The notes beneath the pieces are model-generated. The model saw only the letters and a list, made by a program, of their open reading frames with translations. It was not told the DNA's origin and ran no database searches. Source: Chloroflexota bacterium (lineage in GTDB: Bacteria > Chloroflexota > Anaerolineae > UBA4142). From it: a DNA stretch of 53,910 nucleotides. The DNA lies in NCBI GenBank assembly GCA_016215025.1, contig JACRMI010000061.1:1-53910 (forward strand). Direction: 5' to 3'. Made by a program: the position numbers and the translations under genes. Shown here piece by piece: positions 8,891-16,721 of this stretch; the stretch's first letter is position 1, and each line of letters opens with the position of its first letter.

Positions 8891-10171
8891 ATGACGAAAC
8901 CAACCGCGCGTTATCTTGTTATCCTGACCGTCCTCCTCATGCTCGTCTCCATCGTCAACATCGCCGATAAAGAACTGCTCGCCCCCGTCGCCGATGTCGT
9001 CCGCGCCGAACTTAACATGACCGATACAGACCTGGGTGCCGTTAGCGCTGCCGTTTTTCTCGCCGCGTTGGTCAGTCAACTTTTTTGGGGACCGATCTCG
9101 GATCGCTGGGTGCGCAAGAATGTGATTATCACCGGCACCTTGATTTGGAGTGCGCTCACATGGCTGACCGCCTTCGTGACCAGCTTTCCGCAATTGCTCG
9201 CCGCGCGCGCCAGCATGAGTTTCGCCGAGGGTTGTTTCAATCCATCGTCGTATGCGCTCATCACCGATACGGTTCCGAAGCGGCATCACGGTTTGATTCT
9301 CGGCTTGATGAGCCTGACGTATCCGGTCGGAACCGCCGCCGCGTTGATTATTGCGAGCGTCATCGGCACAGCGCACTGGCGACAACCGTTCACGATATTC
9401 GGAATCGTCGGCATCGTCCTGGGTCTTTTTGTACTGTGGATCGTGCGCGAGCCAATGCGTGGCAGCACGGAAGAAGCCGTGGAAGCAACGGCAGGCGCGT
9501 ACACCGGACGCTTTTCGTTGGCGGAAATGAAACGCGTGTGGACGACGCGCAGCGCGCTGCTGGGTTTCGCGCTCGACACCTGTCAAGCGACAATCAATTG
9601 GACGCTCGCGTTTTGGGCACCGATCTATTTCACGCGCTATCGCATCGCACCCAATGCCGATGCAGCGGCACTCGCATTGTTGCCGGCGATCCTGGGTTTC
9701 GTTTTGGGCGCACTGCTCGGCGGAATTTTCATCGACCGATTGCGTCACCGTTCGGAACGCGCCGCCGCGTGGGTAGCACTAGTCGCGATGATCGGTGGAT
9801 TGGTGATGGCATTTATCGTCTTCAACGTTTTCGATATGACGCTGGTGATGATCGCGGGATTTTTCCTGGGCTTGGTCGGCTACATGGCGCTGCCCGCCGT
9901 CAACATAATTTTCTTTTCCGTCGTCCCGCCCGAAACCAAAGCATCGACCATCGCCACGAGCAACGTCATTCTCAATTTGGTCATCGCCGTGTTATCGTTT
10001 GTCATCGGCGTGATTAGCGACCGGTCAGAATTGCGCTATGCCTTTAGCGGCGTCGTGCTGATGATGTTTGCATTGGGGATTATCGTCAGCTTTGCGTTGT
10101 TGAGAATATTGCCTATGGATATGGCAAAACAAAGTGCATTAGTTGCAAGAAGAGTGACGAGTGGCAAGTGA
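8891..10171 (+). CDS. MFS transporter
   Basis: A 426-residue polytopic protein with about 12 predicted membrane helices. The loop 2-3 signature is visible as WGPISDRWVRKNVII (about residues 66-80), and the equivalent in the second half is GGIFIDRLRHRSERAA. The first helix region contains DKELLAPVADVVRAELNMTD, which resembles the spinster/sugar-phosphate type of major facilitator proteins. Substrate and direction are unknown. No strong Shine-Dalgarno is seen before the ATG. It is followed after 46 bases by the oxidoreductase gene, perhaps as one unit. Long arginine-rich open frames on both strands inside it are shadows. Confidence 0.88.
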   Translation: MTKPTARYLVILTVLLMLVSIVNIADKELLAPVADVVRAELNMTDTDLGAVSAAVFLAALVSQLFWGPISDRWVRKNVIITGTLIWSALTWLTAFVTSFPQLLAARASMSFAEGCFNPSSYALITDTVPKRHHGLILGLMSLTYPVGTAAALIIASVIGTAHWRQPFTIFGIVGIVLGLFVLWIVREPMRGSTEEAVEATAGAYTGRFSLAEMKRVWTTRSALLGFALDTCQATINWTLAFWAPIYFTRYRIAPNADAAALALLPAILGFVLGALLGGIFIDRLRHRSERAAAWVALVAMIGGLVMAFIVFNVFDMTLVMIAGFFLGLVGYMALPAVNIIFFSVVPPETKASTIATSNVILNLVIAVLSFVIGVISDRSELRYAFSGVVLMMFALGIIVSFALLRILPMDMAKQSALVARRVTSGK

Positions 10172-10217
10172 TGTAGAGTTTACACGACACTGGTCACCCG
10201 ACTCCTTGAGGTGAAAG

Positions 10218-11522
10218 ATGAATAAACAAACCGATGTCATCGTCGTGGGTTCAGGACCCGGCGGCGCAAGTGTGGCTCGCCAACTGGCTCGCGCGGGCAA
10301 AAAAGTGACGCTGCTCGAACGCGGACCCGATTATCGAAAACAACTCTACTACGGCACGTACCTGGGCGCGCTCGTCTACAGCGACAAGCACAGTTTTCTT
10401 TACACCAAAGAAGGCTTGAACATCATTCGACCCTTGATGGTCGGCGGCGCGACGAGCATGTACTGCGGTTCCGCCGCGCGTCCGCCCGAATGGCTGAAGG
10501 AAAAATATCACGTCGATCTCGCGCCGTACGTCGATGAGACGATGCAAGAGATTGGCATCGCACCGTTGCCACCGGAGCAACGCGGCACAGCATCGACGCG
10601 CATCGCGGAAGCAGCGCTCGATCTTGGATACAACTGGGAGCCGCTGCTGAAATTCATGCGCCCGACGCACACCAAACATTTCGATTGCGGCGCAAAATGT
10701 ATGCTCGGTTGTCGCTGCGGCGCAAAATGGAATGCTGGCGAGTGGGTCGATCAAGCGGTTGCGGCTGGATGTGAACTCGTCACCGAGGCGCGCGTCGACG
10801 ATTTAATCATCGACAATAAACAAATCGGTGGAGTACGTGGCAAAAAGCATGGACAGCCATTTGAGATCGAAGCAAAAGTGGTCGTGCTTGCCGCCGGTGG
10901 AATCGGCACGCCGATGATTATGCAGCGCGCGGGATTTTTCGAAGCGGGGCATGGCATGACGATGGACACGACGACAATGGTCTACGGCGTATCGAAAGAG
11001 CGTGGCATTGGCAACGAGCCGCCCATGACGTGGGCATACGCCGACGACGAGATCGGCTACATGCTCAGCACGCTGATCGATCCGTGGTTGATGTATCCGA
11101 TCATCATGATGCTCAAAGGTCCGCAATATCCATTCACCTGGCATCGCTGGGGACGCACGATGGGCGTGATGATAAAGATCAAAGACGATATTTCGGGCGG
11201 CATCACGCTGGAAGGCAACATCAGCAAGCCGATGACCGAGCGCGATAATTTTCGGCTGAACCACGCTGCCATCGTCGCGCGCAAAATCTTGGTGCGCGCT
11301 GGTGCCGACCCCGACAATATCTTCATCACGCCGTTGCGCGGCACACATCCGAGTGGAACTGTGCGCTTGTGTTCGATGCTCGATTTGAATTTGCAAACAG
11401 AAGTCAAAAATCTATTTGTCTGTGATGCCAGCACCTTCCCCGAAGCACTAGATCGCCCGACAGTCCTGACCATCCTGGGATTCGGCAAACGCCTGGCGGA
11501 ACATTTGCTGAACATTCTGTAA
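10218..11522 (+). CDS. GMC-type FAD-dependent oxidoreductase
   Basis: 434 residues, starting with the FAD Rossmann fingerprint VVGSGPGGASVARQL (Gly11, 13, 16) and ending with the GMC C-terminal block CDASTFPEALDRPTVLTILGFGKRLAEHL. HPSGTVRL near residue 378 holds the catalytic-histidine region of the GMC family. An unusual cysteine cluster (CGAKCMLGCRCGAKW, near residues 155-170) could bind an iron-sulfur centre or metal; such clusters occur in some FAD-dependent relatives but are not part of classical choline/glucose oxidases. It probably oxidises an alcohol or related substrate with an unknown acceptor. GAGGTGAAAG before the ATG supports the start. Its stop codon sits at the exact left edge of the 47-bp repeat array. 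Confidence 0.82.
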   Translation: MNKQTDVIVVGSGPGGASVARQLARAGKKVTLLERGPDYRKQLYYGTYLGALVYSDKHSFLYTKEGLNIIRPLMVGGATSMYCGSAARPPEWLKEKYHVDLAPYVDETMQEIGIAPLPPEQRGTASTRIAEAALDLGYNWEPLLKFMRPTHTKHFDCGAKCMLGCRCGAKWNAGEWVDQAVAAGCELVTEARVDDLIIDNKQIGGVRGKKHGQPFEIEAKVVVLAAGGIGTPMIMQRAGFFEAGHGMTMDTTTMVYGVSKERGIGNEPPMTWAYADDEIGYMLSTLIDPWLMYPIIMMLKGPQYPFTWHRWGRTMGVMIKIKDDISGGITLEGNISKPMTERDNFRLNHAAIVARKILVRAGADPDNIFITPLRGTHPSGTVRLCSMLDLNLQTEVKNLFVCDASTFPEALDRPTVLTILGFGKRLAEHLLNIL

Positions 11523-11733
11523 CGCAAATTGCCAATTTGCGCCACGAACGCCGGTTGAGCATTCCGTAACGCAAATCGCCAATTTGCGCCACGAACGCCG
11601 GTTGAGCATTCTGTAACGCAAATTGCCAATTTGCGCCACGATGGCCTGTTGAGCATTCCGTAACGCAAATCGCCAATTTGCGCCACGATGGCCTGTTGAG
11701 TATTCCGTAACGCAAATTGCCAATTTGCGCCAC
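11521..11733. repeat. tandem array of 47-bp REP-like palindromic repeats (4.5 copies)
   Basis: Units start at 11521, 11568, 11615 and 11662, with a truncated copy from 11709 to 11733. The period is exactly 47 bp. Each unit begins AACGCAAATT/CGCCAATTTGCGCC; units 1, 3 and 5 carry a perfect palindrome CGCAAATTG-C-CAATTTGCG, and units 2 and 4 have ATCGC instead of ATTGC. The second half is GAACGCCGGTTGAGCATTCCG in units 1-2 and GATGGCCTGTTGAGCATTCCG in units 3-4. The unit ends resemble the last codons of the preceding oxidoreductase gene (CTGAACATTCTGTAA), so the array may have captured or grown from the gene's 3' end. This is not a CRISPR: there are no variable spacers. Confidence 0.85.
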
Positions 11734-11746
11734 ACCACCAACAACT

Positions 11747-12388
11747 ATGAGCAAATTAGAATATCAACTCTTCTATCGAAGGAATTTACCGCACCTTCAA
11801 CCACCTGGCGCAACCATATTCATCACGTTTCGCTTGGCAAATTCCATTCCAATTTTTGTGTTGGAACAATTGGCAGAAGAAGCACGCCAAGTCGAAGTAC
11901 GATTGGCACGTATCAACGATTTGAAAGAGCGAACGCATCAAGCAAGTCTAGCACGACGCCAAGCTTTCGGGAAATGGGACAAGGCAATGGACTTGGCGCA
12001 CGAGGGACCTTTCTGGTTGCGCGAGCCTCAGATTGCTTCCTTGGTAGCTGAAAGTTTACGTCATCGAGACGGACAAGTGTATGATTTGCTTGCCTTTTGC
12101 ATCATGCCGAATCACGCGCATCTTGTCTGTACGCCGCTTCGTCAAAGCGACGATTCGTACTATGCACTCTCGGAGATCATGCATTCACTCAAACGGTACA
12201 CAGCGCGTCAAGCCAACCTGCTTTTGTGTCGGGAGGGAGATTTCTGGCAACATGAAAACTACGATCATGTTGTACGCAATGAGGAAGAGTTGAGCCGAAT
12301 CATCAACTACGTGTTAGATAATCCGATTAAAGCAGGGTTTGCACAAAATCGAGAAGATTGGAAATGGAGTTACTGTAAAGCAAATTGA
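11747..12388 (+). CDS. REP-associated tyrosine transposase (RAYT, Y1/HUH family)
   Basis: 213 residues. The HUH metal-binding motif is seen as MPNHAHLVCTPL (His-x-His), preceded by a short beta strand FITFRLANS typical of IS200-like transposases. The catalytic Tyr is probably in ENYDHVVRNEEELSRI, followed by YVLDNPIKAGF, the conserved C-terminal motif of RAYT proteins (NPxKAG). ATG 11747 is chosen because the frame upstream is repeat DNA; it lacks a strong ribosome binding site, so expression is probably low. The stop codon TGA lies inside the downstream palindrome. Role: nicking and rejoining of REP hairpins, probably acting on the flanking repeats. Confidence 0.88.
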   Translation: MSKLEYQLFYRRNLPHLQPPGATIFITFRLANSIPIFVLEQLAEEARQVEVRLARINDLKERTHQASLARRQAFGKWDKAMDLAHEGPFWLREPQIASLVAESLRHRDGQVYDLLAFCIMPNHAHLVCTPLRQSDDSYYALSEIMHSLKRYTARQANLLLCREGDFWQHENYDHVVRNEEELSRIINYVLDNPIKAGFAQNREDWKWSYCKAN

Positions 12389-12400
12389 CAATTTGCTCTA
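12376..12400. repeat. REP-like palindrome at the 3' end of the RAYT gene
   Basis: AGCAAATTG-A-CAATTTGCT (12379-12397), extended by GTA/TAC on the outside with one mismatch. It includes the transposase stop codon and directly precedes the ribosome binding site of the epimerase gene. Confidence 0.8.
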
Positions 12401-12412
12401 CAAGAGGACAAC

Positions 12413-13390
12413 ATGAAAACACTCGTCACTGGTGGCTCAGGGTTCGTCGGCTCGGCCGTCATTTTGGAATTGGTCAAACGCGGGCAAGCAGTGCGCGCGC
12501 TCGTGCGATCACGCGCGCGTCCCGGTAATCTCGCCGATATCGATGTTGAATTGGTCGAAGGTGATCTGCTCGACGGCGATTCGCTCAAGCGCGCAGTGCA
12601 AGGCTGCGACAAGGTCTATCACGTCGCCGCCGTGTACGCCAACTGGCTCACCGACATGAGCATCATCGCGCACGCGAATATTCAAGGCACGCGCAACATG
12701 CTGCAAGCGTGTTTCGATTGTGGCGCGCGCGTCGTTTACACGAGTTCGGTCGCAGCGCTCGGCGCGCACGGTAAGTCGCCCGCGAACGAAAACGCGCAAT
12801 TCAATCTCGCATCGACCGGCGATCAGTATTATTTGTCGAAATATCAAGCCGAACAAGTCGCGTTGGAATTTGCGGCGAAGGGCTTGCCTATCGTCATCGT
12901 GAATCCAACGGGTCCGCTGGGTCCGCGCGACATCAAGCCAACGCCGACGGGACAACTCATCCTCGACGTACTGAAAGGTCGCTTGCCCGGTTACGTCGAT
13001 GGCGGACTGAACTTTATCGATGTTGAAGACCTTGCGGTTGGGCATGTGCTTGCGATGGAAAAAGCCAAGCCGGGCGAACGGTATGTTATGGGCAACGTCA
13101 ATTTAGCGCTCAAGGAATATTTTCAATTGATCGCCGAAATTGGCGGCGGGCGCGCACCCATGCTGCAAATTCCCGCGCCGTTCGCGATTGCGACGGCTTA
13201 TCTCTACGAAGCGATTGCAGCAATCACGAAAAAACCGCCGCTCACGACCGTGTCCTGGGTCAAGGTCGGCAGCCACTATTCGTTTTGGGATTCGTCGAAA
13301 GCGATTCGCGAGCTAGGTTTGCCGCAGCGTCCGATTCGCGAAAGTATGCGCTGCGAGATTGAGTGGTTTCGGGAAAAGGGATACCTCTAA
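12413..13390 (+). CDS. NAD-dependent epimerase/reductase, HpnA-like extended SDR
   Basis: A 325-residue extended short-chain dehydrogenase/reductase. The dinucleotide motif TGGSGFVG is at residues 7-14, the active-site Ser in VVYTSSVAALG, and YLSK (catalytic Tyr-x3-Lys) near residues 139-144. Further downstream NPTGPLGPRDIKPTPTGQ and GLNFIDVEDLAVGH match the dihydroflavonol-reductase/hopanoid-associated sugar epimerase (HpnA) group. Family knowledge places HpnA in hopanoid biosynthesis clusters, but no squalene cyclase or other hpn gene is here, so the substrate remains open. GAGGACAAC before ATG. Upstream lies the RAYT module, so it may be transcribed with the oxidoreductase or on its own. 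Confidence 0.83.
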   Translation: MKTLVTGGSGFVGSAVILELVKRGQAVRALVRSRARPGNLADIDVELVEGDLLDGDSLKRAVQGCDKVYHVAAVYANWLTDMSIIAHANIQGTRNMLQACFDCGARVVYTSSVAALGAHGKSPANENAQFNLASTGDQYYLSKYQAEQVALEFAAKGLPIVIVNPTGPLGPRDIKPTPTGQLILDVLKGRLPGYVDGGLNFIDVEDLAVGHVLAMEKAKPGERYVMGNVNLALKEYFQLIAEIGGGRAPMLQIPAPFAIATAYLYEAIAAITKKPPLTTVSWVKVGSHYSFWDSSKAIRELGLPQRPIRESMRCEIEWFREKGYL

Positions 13391-13426
13391 TATTCCTCTT
13401 GAAGAATTAGCTCAATCACTAAATTG

Positions 13427-13495
13427 TTGGACGCGGATAGCCGCGGATGAACACGGAAAAATTATCAGCGTTCATCCGCGTTTGTCGGCGTCCTA
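13427..13495. repeat. imperfect palindromic repeat, CGCGGAT-unit type
   Basis: Begins TTGGACGCGGATAGCC and ends GTCGGCGTCCTA; the arms are built from short degenerate units (CGCGGAT, GAACACGG) and their complements (ATCCGCG). Related elements occur at 29189-29257 and 52243-52306. Confidence 0.65.
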
Positions 13496-13525
13496 TTGTT
13501 TTGGTTGTTGCAGGAGAACAGTACT

Positions 13526-14527
13526 ATGAACTTCACAACGTTGCGCGCACAGTTGGCTCAATTTCCGCACCTCGCGCTGGCAAATTATCCGACGCCACTC
13601 GAACCGTTGCCGCGCTTTTCAAAATCGATTGGCGCGAATGTGTGGATCAAACGCGACGACAACATCGGACCTGGGTTGGGTGGAAACAAAACGCGCAAGC
13701 TCGAATTTCTCATGGCGGAAGCGCAACGCTGCGGCGCGCACAAGGTCGTAACATTCGGCGGACTGCAATCGAATCATGCGCGGATCACGGCAGCCGTCGC
13801 GCGCAAACTCGGAATCGAGCCGCATCTCTTTTATTTCGAAAAACGTCCGCGCGATTTTATTGGCAATTTGCAACTCAACACCCTCTTGAATGCCAAGATG
13901 CATTTTCTGCCGCTCGCCGGCGACGGACGCAACGATTTGCAATCGATCAATCGACTCGTGCGATTGTTTTCGCGCGCGATGGTTGGACCGTCGTATTTTA
14001 TTCCGGTGGGTGGGCACAACGCGCTGGGATGTTTGGGCTACGTCGATTGCGCGGCGGAAATTGACGTGCAGGTAAAATCGCTGGGATTGGAGAACGTCAT
14101 CGTCGTGACCGCCGTAGGAACGGGCGGAACGTTGGCGGGGCTGCACGCTGGCTCAACGCTGCTCGATTCGCCGGTGCGCGTGATCGGCATCGACGTGGGC
14201 AAGCTGTGGACAAAATTTCCGCACGACCTCGCGCATCTTACCGGAGAAATCACCGCGTTGCTTGGGGAGCGTCGTACCTTCGCCGCGCGCGATATTCCAA
14301 TGATCGAAGATCGGTACTGCGGACGCAAGTATGGCGTGCCATCGCAAGCCGGAACTGATGCGATCAAACGGCTCGCCGAGACCGAAGGCATCGTGCTTGA
14401 TCCGGTCTACACGGGCAAAGCGATGGCGGGTCTGATCGATTTGGTGAGGCGCGGATTTTTCAAATCGGATGAGACTGTCATTTTCTTGCACACGGGCGGC
14501 GCGCCGGGGCTATTCGCTTTTCCGTAA
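13526..14527 (+). CDS. PLP-dependent enzyme, D-cysteine desulfhydrase/ACC deaminase family
   Basis: 333 residues of the tryptophan-synthase-beta-like PLP fold. The Schiff-base lysine is in GGNKTRKLEFLMAEA, preceded by IWIKRDD-type sequence (VWIKRDDNIGPGLGG), and the phosphate-binding loop is VTAVGTGGTLAGL. C-terminal DPVYTGKAMAGL and LHTGGAPGLF are characteristic of D-cysteine desulfhydrase and 1-aminocyclopropane-1-carboxylate deaminase homologues, which cannot be told apart by eye. ATG 13526 has CAGGAGAAC upstream; a TTG-type start 30 bases earlier has no such site. Its last 18 bases overlap the end of the convergent ABC ATPase gene. Confidence 0.87.
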   Translation: MNFTTLRAQLAQFPHLALANYPTPLEPLPRFSKSIGANVWIKRDDNIGPGLGGNKTRKLEFLMAEAQRCGAHKVVTFGGLQSNHARITAAVARKLGIEPHLFYFEKRPRDFIGNLQLNTLLNAKMHFLPLAGDGRNDLQSINRLVRLFSRAMVGPSYFIPVGGHNALGCLGYVDCAAEIDVQVKSLGLENVIVVTAVGTGGTLAGLHAGSTLLDSPVRVIGIDVGKLWTKFPHDLAHLTGEITALLGERRTFAARDIPMIEDRYCGRKYGVPSQAGTDAIKRLAETEGIVLDPVYTGKAMAGLIDLVRRGFFKSDETVIFLHTGGAPGLFAFP

Positions 14528-15508
14528 CTCCGTCTCAGAATAAATCGCGCGAATTACTTGTTCGAGCGGCGGATCGGAAATCGTAATATCGACGATGCTG
14601 CCCGCGCGGCCCAACTGCGCGATCACATCCTCAACGCGCGTCGCGTGCGAATCGAATTGCAATTTCACGCCGTATTCACTCGTCTTCAAAATCTCCGCGC
14701 CAGCGATTTGGAAATCATTCGGCACGCGCTCGGCGTAACGCATCGAGACAGTTTTCGTCGTGAGATACTGCCGCTTGAGCGTCGATACTTTGTCCTGATA
14801 AACAATCTGTCCATGGTTGACGATGATGACGCGCTTGCACAACGCCTCAATATCGCCTGCATCGTGCGACGTGAGCAGCACGCCGACATTTTCGATTTCG
14901 TTCATCCGCTTGATCGTATCGCGGATGTTTTGTTTGGCGACGACGTCCAACCCAATCGACGGCTCGTCGAGCAACAACAACCTGGGACGATGCAGCAACG
15001 ACGCCGCCACTTCGCAGCGCATCCGCTGCCCCAACGACAATTTGCGCACCGGCGTTTCGAGCAAATCTTTGATGTCGAATGCTTCGGTGAGCAAGCCGAT
15101 GCGCTCGCGAATCAGCTTATCGTCGAGTTCGTAGATTTTGCCAAAGAGGTAGAACGTATCGATGGCGGGCAAATGATACCACAATTGCGGGCGCTGACCG
15201 AACACCGTGCCGATTTGATACGCGAGTTGGCGACGCTCTTTCCACGGAACGAAACCCAGCACATGCGCGTCGCCGTCCGATGGGAAAAGAATGCCCGTGA
15301 GGATTTTTATCGTCGTCGATTTGCCTGCGCCGTTCGGTCCAATAAATCCTAGGAGTTCGCCGCTATCCATTTCGAACGAGATGCCACGCAGCGCTTGTAT
15401 CGTTTGCTGTTCGGGATGCATCAGCGCGCGCAAGCTGCCCGACAGTCCGGCGGCTTTGCGTTTGGTGACAAAAGTTTTGGTGAGTGACGAAACTGTGATG
15501 GCTGGCAT
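14510..15508 (-). CDS. ABC transporter ATP-binding protein (ABC-2/NatA type)
   Basis: 332 residues. Walker A GPNGAGKSTTIKILTG, Q-loop in IGTVFGQRPQLWYH, signature LSLGQRMRCEVAAS and Walker B LLLLDEPSIGLD are all intact, with the switch His in LLTSHDAGDIEAL. The FGQRPQLWYHLP region and the roughly 100-residue C-terminal extension match the ABC-2 export ATPases that pair with YadH/ABC-2 permeases (often annotated NatA). No permease is next to it: the convergent deaminase overlaps its end. It is therefore an orphan in this window. ATG with AGGA seven bases upstream on the minus strand. Confidence 0.88.
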   Translation of the reverse strand: MPAITVSSLTKTFVTKRKAAGLSGSLRALMHPEQQTIQALRGISFEMDSGELLGFIGPNGAGKSTTIKILTGILFPSDGDAHVLGFVPWKERRQLAYQIGTVFGQRPQLWYHLPAIDTFYLFGKIYELDDKLIRERIGLLTEAFDIKDLLETPVRKLSLGQRMRCEVAASLLHRPRLLLLDEPSIGLDVVAKQNIRDTIKRMNEIENVGVLLTSHDAGDIEALCKRVIIVNHGQIVYQDKVSTLKRQYLTTKTVSMRYAERVPNDFQIAGAEILKTSEYGVKLQFDSHATRVEDVIAQLGRAGSIVDITISDPPLEQVIRAIYSETELRKSE

Positions 15509-15619
15509 AGTTCTATCCTAGGCGCATTCTACCACAAAAGAACTTTCCCGCGAACCCTGGCACTCTTGTTACCGCCAGGGCAAGTGTCACGCGAATCAAC
15601 ACAAATCTCTTCCATGCAT

Positions 15620-15696
15620 GTCATTCTGAGGCGCGGTCTTTGCGCCGAAGAATCTCGTTCTTTGAGAATGGGACTCTACGCTTCGCTCAGAGTGAC
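15620..15696. repeat. 77-bp palindromic repeat, GTCATTCTGAG type
   Basis: Starts GTCATTCTGAGGCGCG and ends CGCTTCGCTCAGAGTGAC, with near-complementary ends. It is one of three similar elements (others at 26017-26092 and 27082-27160) and lies just downstream of the hydrolase stop codon. Confidence 0.75.
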
Positions 15697-15750
15697 AGGC
15701 AATCAAACAAAAAACGCTTTGAACTCTTCAAACACCTGGTCGGGCAATTC

Positions 15751-16575
15751 CTAGGCGAGATAATGTCCACCGTCGAGCACGTGCCCGCGCACATCGAGCG
15801 CGACCTCTGCCCAATCCTTCACCGGCGCAAAACATTTTTCCACCACGCCGCGCTTGCCCCACAGCACGAGCATCGGACACGCGACCTTGCGCCCCGCATG
15901 AACATCCTCGCGATCAAATTCCAAATCGATGCTGGCGGACGCGCGATAATCTTCGCAACTTCCATGAATCGTTTCGGGCGTAAAGCAGCGCAAGTATTCA
16001 CTCAATGCTTCAGACGTGAATGGCGCGAGACCCGCGCTGCCGCTGCCGATTTTCTTGAGCAAGTAGAATTGCGGATCGCCGCCGATCAATTTTTCGGGCA
16101 TGGGTTTCGGCTGGATGAAAAAGAACCAATGGTAGTAGGCGCGTGCAAATTCAAAATCGGTGCTTGCGTACATTTTCTTCGTCGGCGAAATATCGAGCGT
16201 CGCAAGTTTCATTACGCGATCAGCATAATCCACCGCAAGTCGATGCGCCACGCGTCCGCCGCGATCATGCCCCGCGAGAAAGAATCGCTCAAACCTAAGC
16301 TGATGCATCAGTTCAACTTGGTCGCGGGCGAGCGCGCGCTTGGAATAATTGCTGTGATCGAGCGCGCCTTCGGGCTTATCGCTATCACCATACCCGCGCA
16401 GGTCACTCGCGACGACGGTAAAGTGTTGTGCGAGGCGCGGCGCAATCTTGTGCCAGATGACGTGCGTTTGCGGATAGCCGTGCAAGAGCAAAAGTGGCTG
16501 CCCCTGCCCGCCGACGACGGCATTGATCGTTACTTCGCCGGTATCCACGCGCACATGACGGAAACCCTCGAACAT
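15751..16575 (-). CDS. alpha/beta hydrolase, haloacetate dehalogenase-like
   Basis: 274 residues. The nucleophile elbow is GHDRGG with Asp104 and the following Arg105, the oxyanion-side motif is LHGYPQTH, and the catalytic His is in the C-terminal GGHYLA (His272). The region ARAYYHWFFFIQPKP (residues 144-158) closely follows fluoroacetate/haloacetate dehalogenases, where the His-Trp pair helps bind halide. DYRASASIDLEFDRED is also family-like. Epoxide hydrolase is the alternative, but Asp-Arg after GH and the HW pair favour a dehalogenase. Start ATG at 16575 has GAGGTGA upstream on the minus strand; the longer frame to 16725 lacks support. Stop is followed by a palindromic repeat. Confidence 0.8.
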   Translation of the reverse strand: MFEGFRHVRVDTGEVTINAVVGGQGQPLLLLHGYPQTHVIWHKIAPRLAQHFTVVASDLRGYGDSDKPEGALDHSNYSKRALARDQVELMHQLRFERFFLAGHDRGGRVAHRLAVDYADRVMKLATLDISPTKKMYASTDFEFARAYYHWFFFIQPKPMPEKLIGGDPQFYLLKKIGSGSAGLAPFTSEALSEYLRCFTPETIHGSCEDYRASASIDLEFDREDVHAGRKVACPMLVLWGKRGVVEKCFAPVKDWAEVALDVRGHVLDGGHYLA

Positions 16576-16673
16576 GATGTCACCTCGATGGAAGCTGTGT
16601 GTGATGATTCTATCACAAGAACGTGAGGATGGGAAAAATGATTGCCTGGGAACTAAAGGAACTCGGAGGAAAT

Positions 16674-16709
16674 GAAAAAGCGATTCTCGGTGGGAGAATC
16701 GCTTTGGGG
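16674..16709 (-). terminator. intrinsic terminator after the methyltransferase gene
   Basis: Perfect 12-bp stem AAAGCGATTCTC/GAGAATCGCTTT with a five-base loop; on the minus strand it is followed by TTTTTC. Confidence 0.8.
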
Positions 16710-16721
16710 ATAGGAAGGATT

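Larger units (their letters stand above)
11521..12397 (+). mobile_element. REP-RAYT module (transposase flanked by REP-like palindromes)
   Basis: The RAYT gene (11747-12388) is enclosed by REP-like palindromes with a shared consensus TGTAAnGCAAATTGnCAATTTGC: four and a half copies upstream and one at 12379-12397 that overlaps the transposase stop codon. Family knowledge: RAYT proteins are domesticated IS200/IS605-like HUH transposases that recognise and mobilise REP hairpins. No target-site duplication or further transposase is seen. Confidence 0.75.

Noticed and set aside
8888..9748. 286-codon minus-strand frame opposite the MFS gene
   Set aside because: Charged, low-complexity sequence without a start signal; the opposite strand encodes a clear transporter.
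11521..11733. Regularly spaced repeats that might be a CRISPR array
   Set aside because: The 47-bp units are contiguous and have no variable spacers; no cas genes are near. They fit a REP array next to its RAYT transposase.
12413..14527. Hopanoid biosynthesis cluster around the HpnA-like gene
   Set aside because: Neighbours are a transposase and a PLP enzyme; no squalene cyclase or other hpn genes are present.
15640..16626. 328-codon plus-strand frame covering the haloacetate-dehalogenase-like gene
   Set aside because: It begins in a palindromic repeat and is antisense to a gene with an intact catalytic triad.
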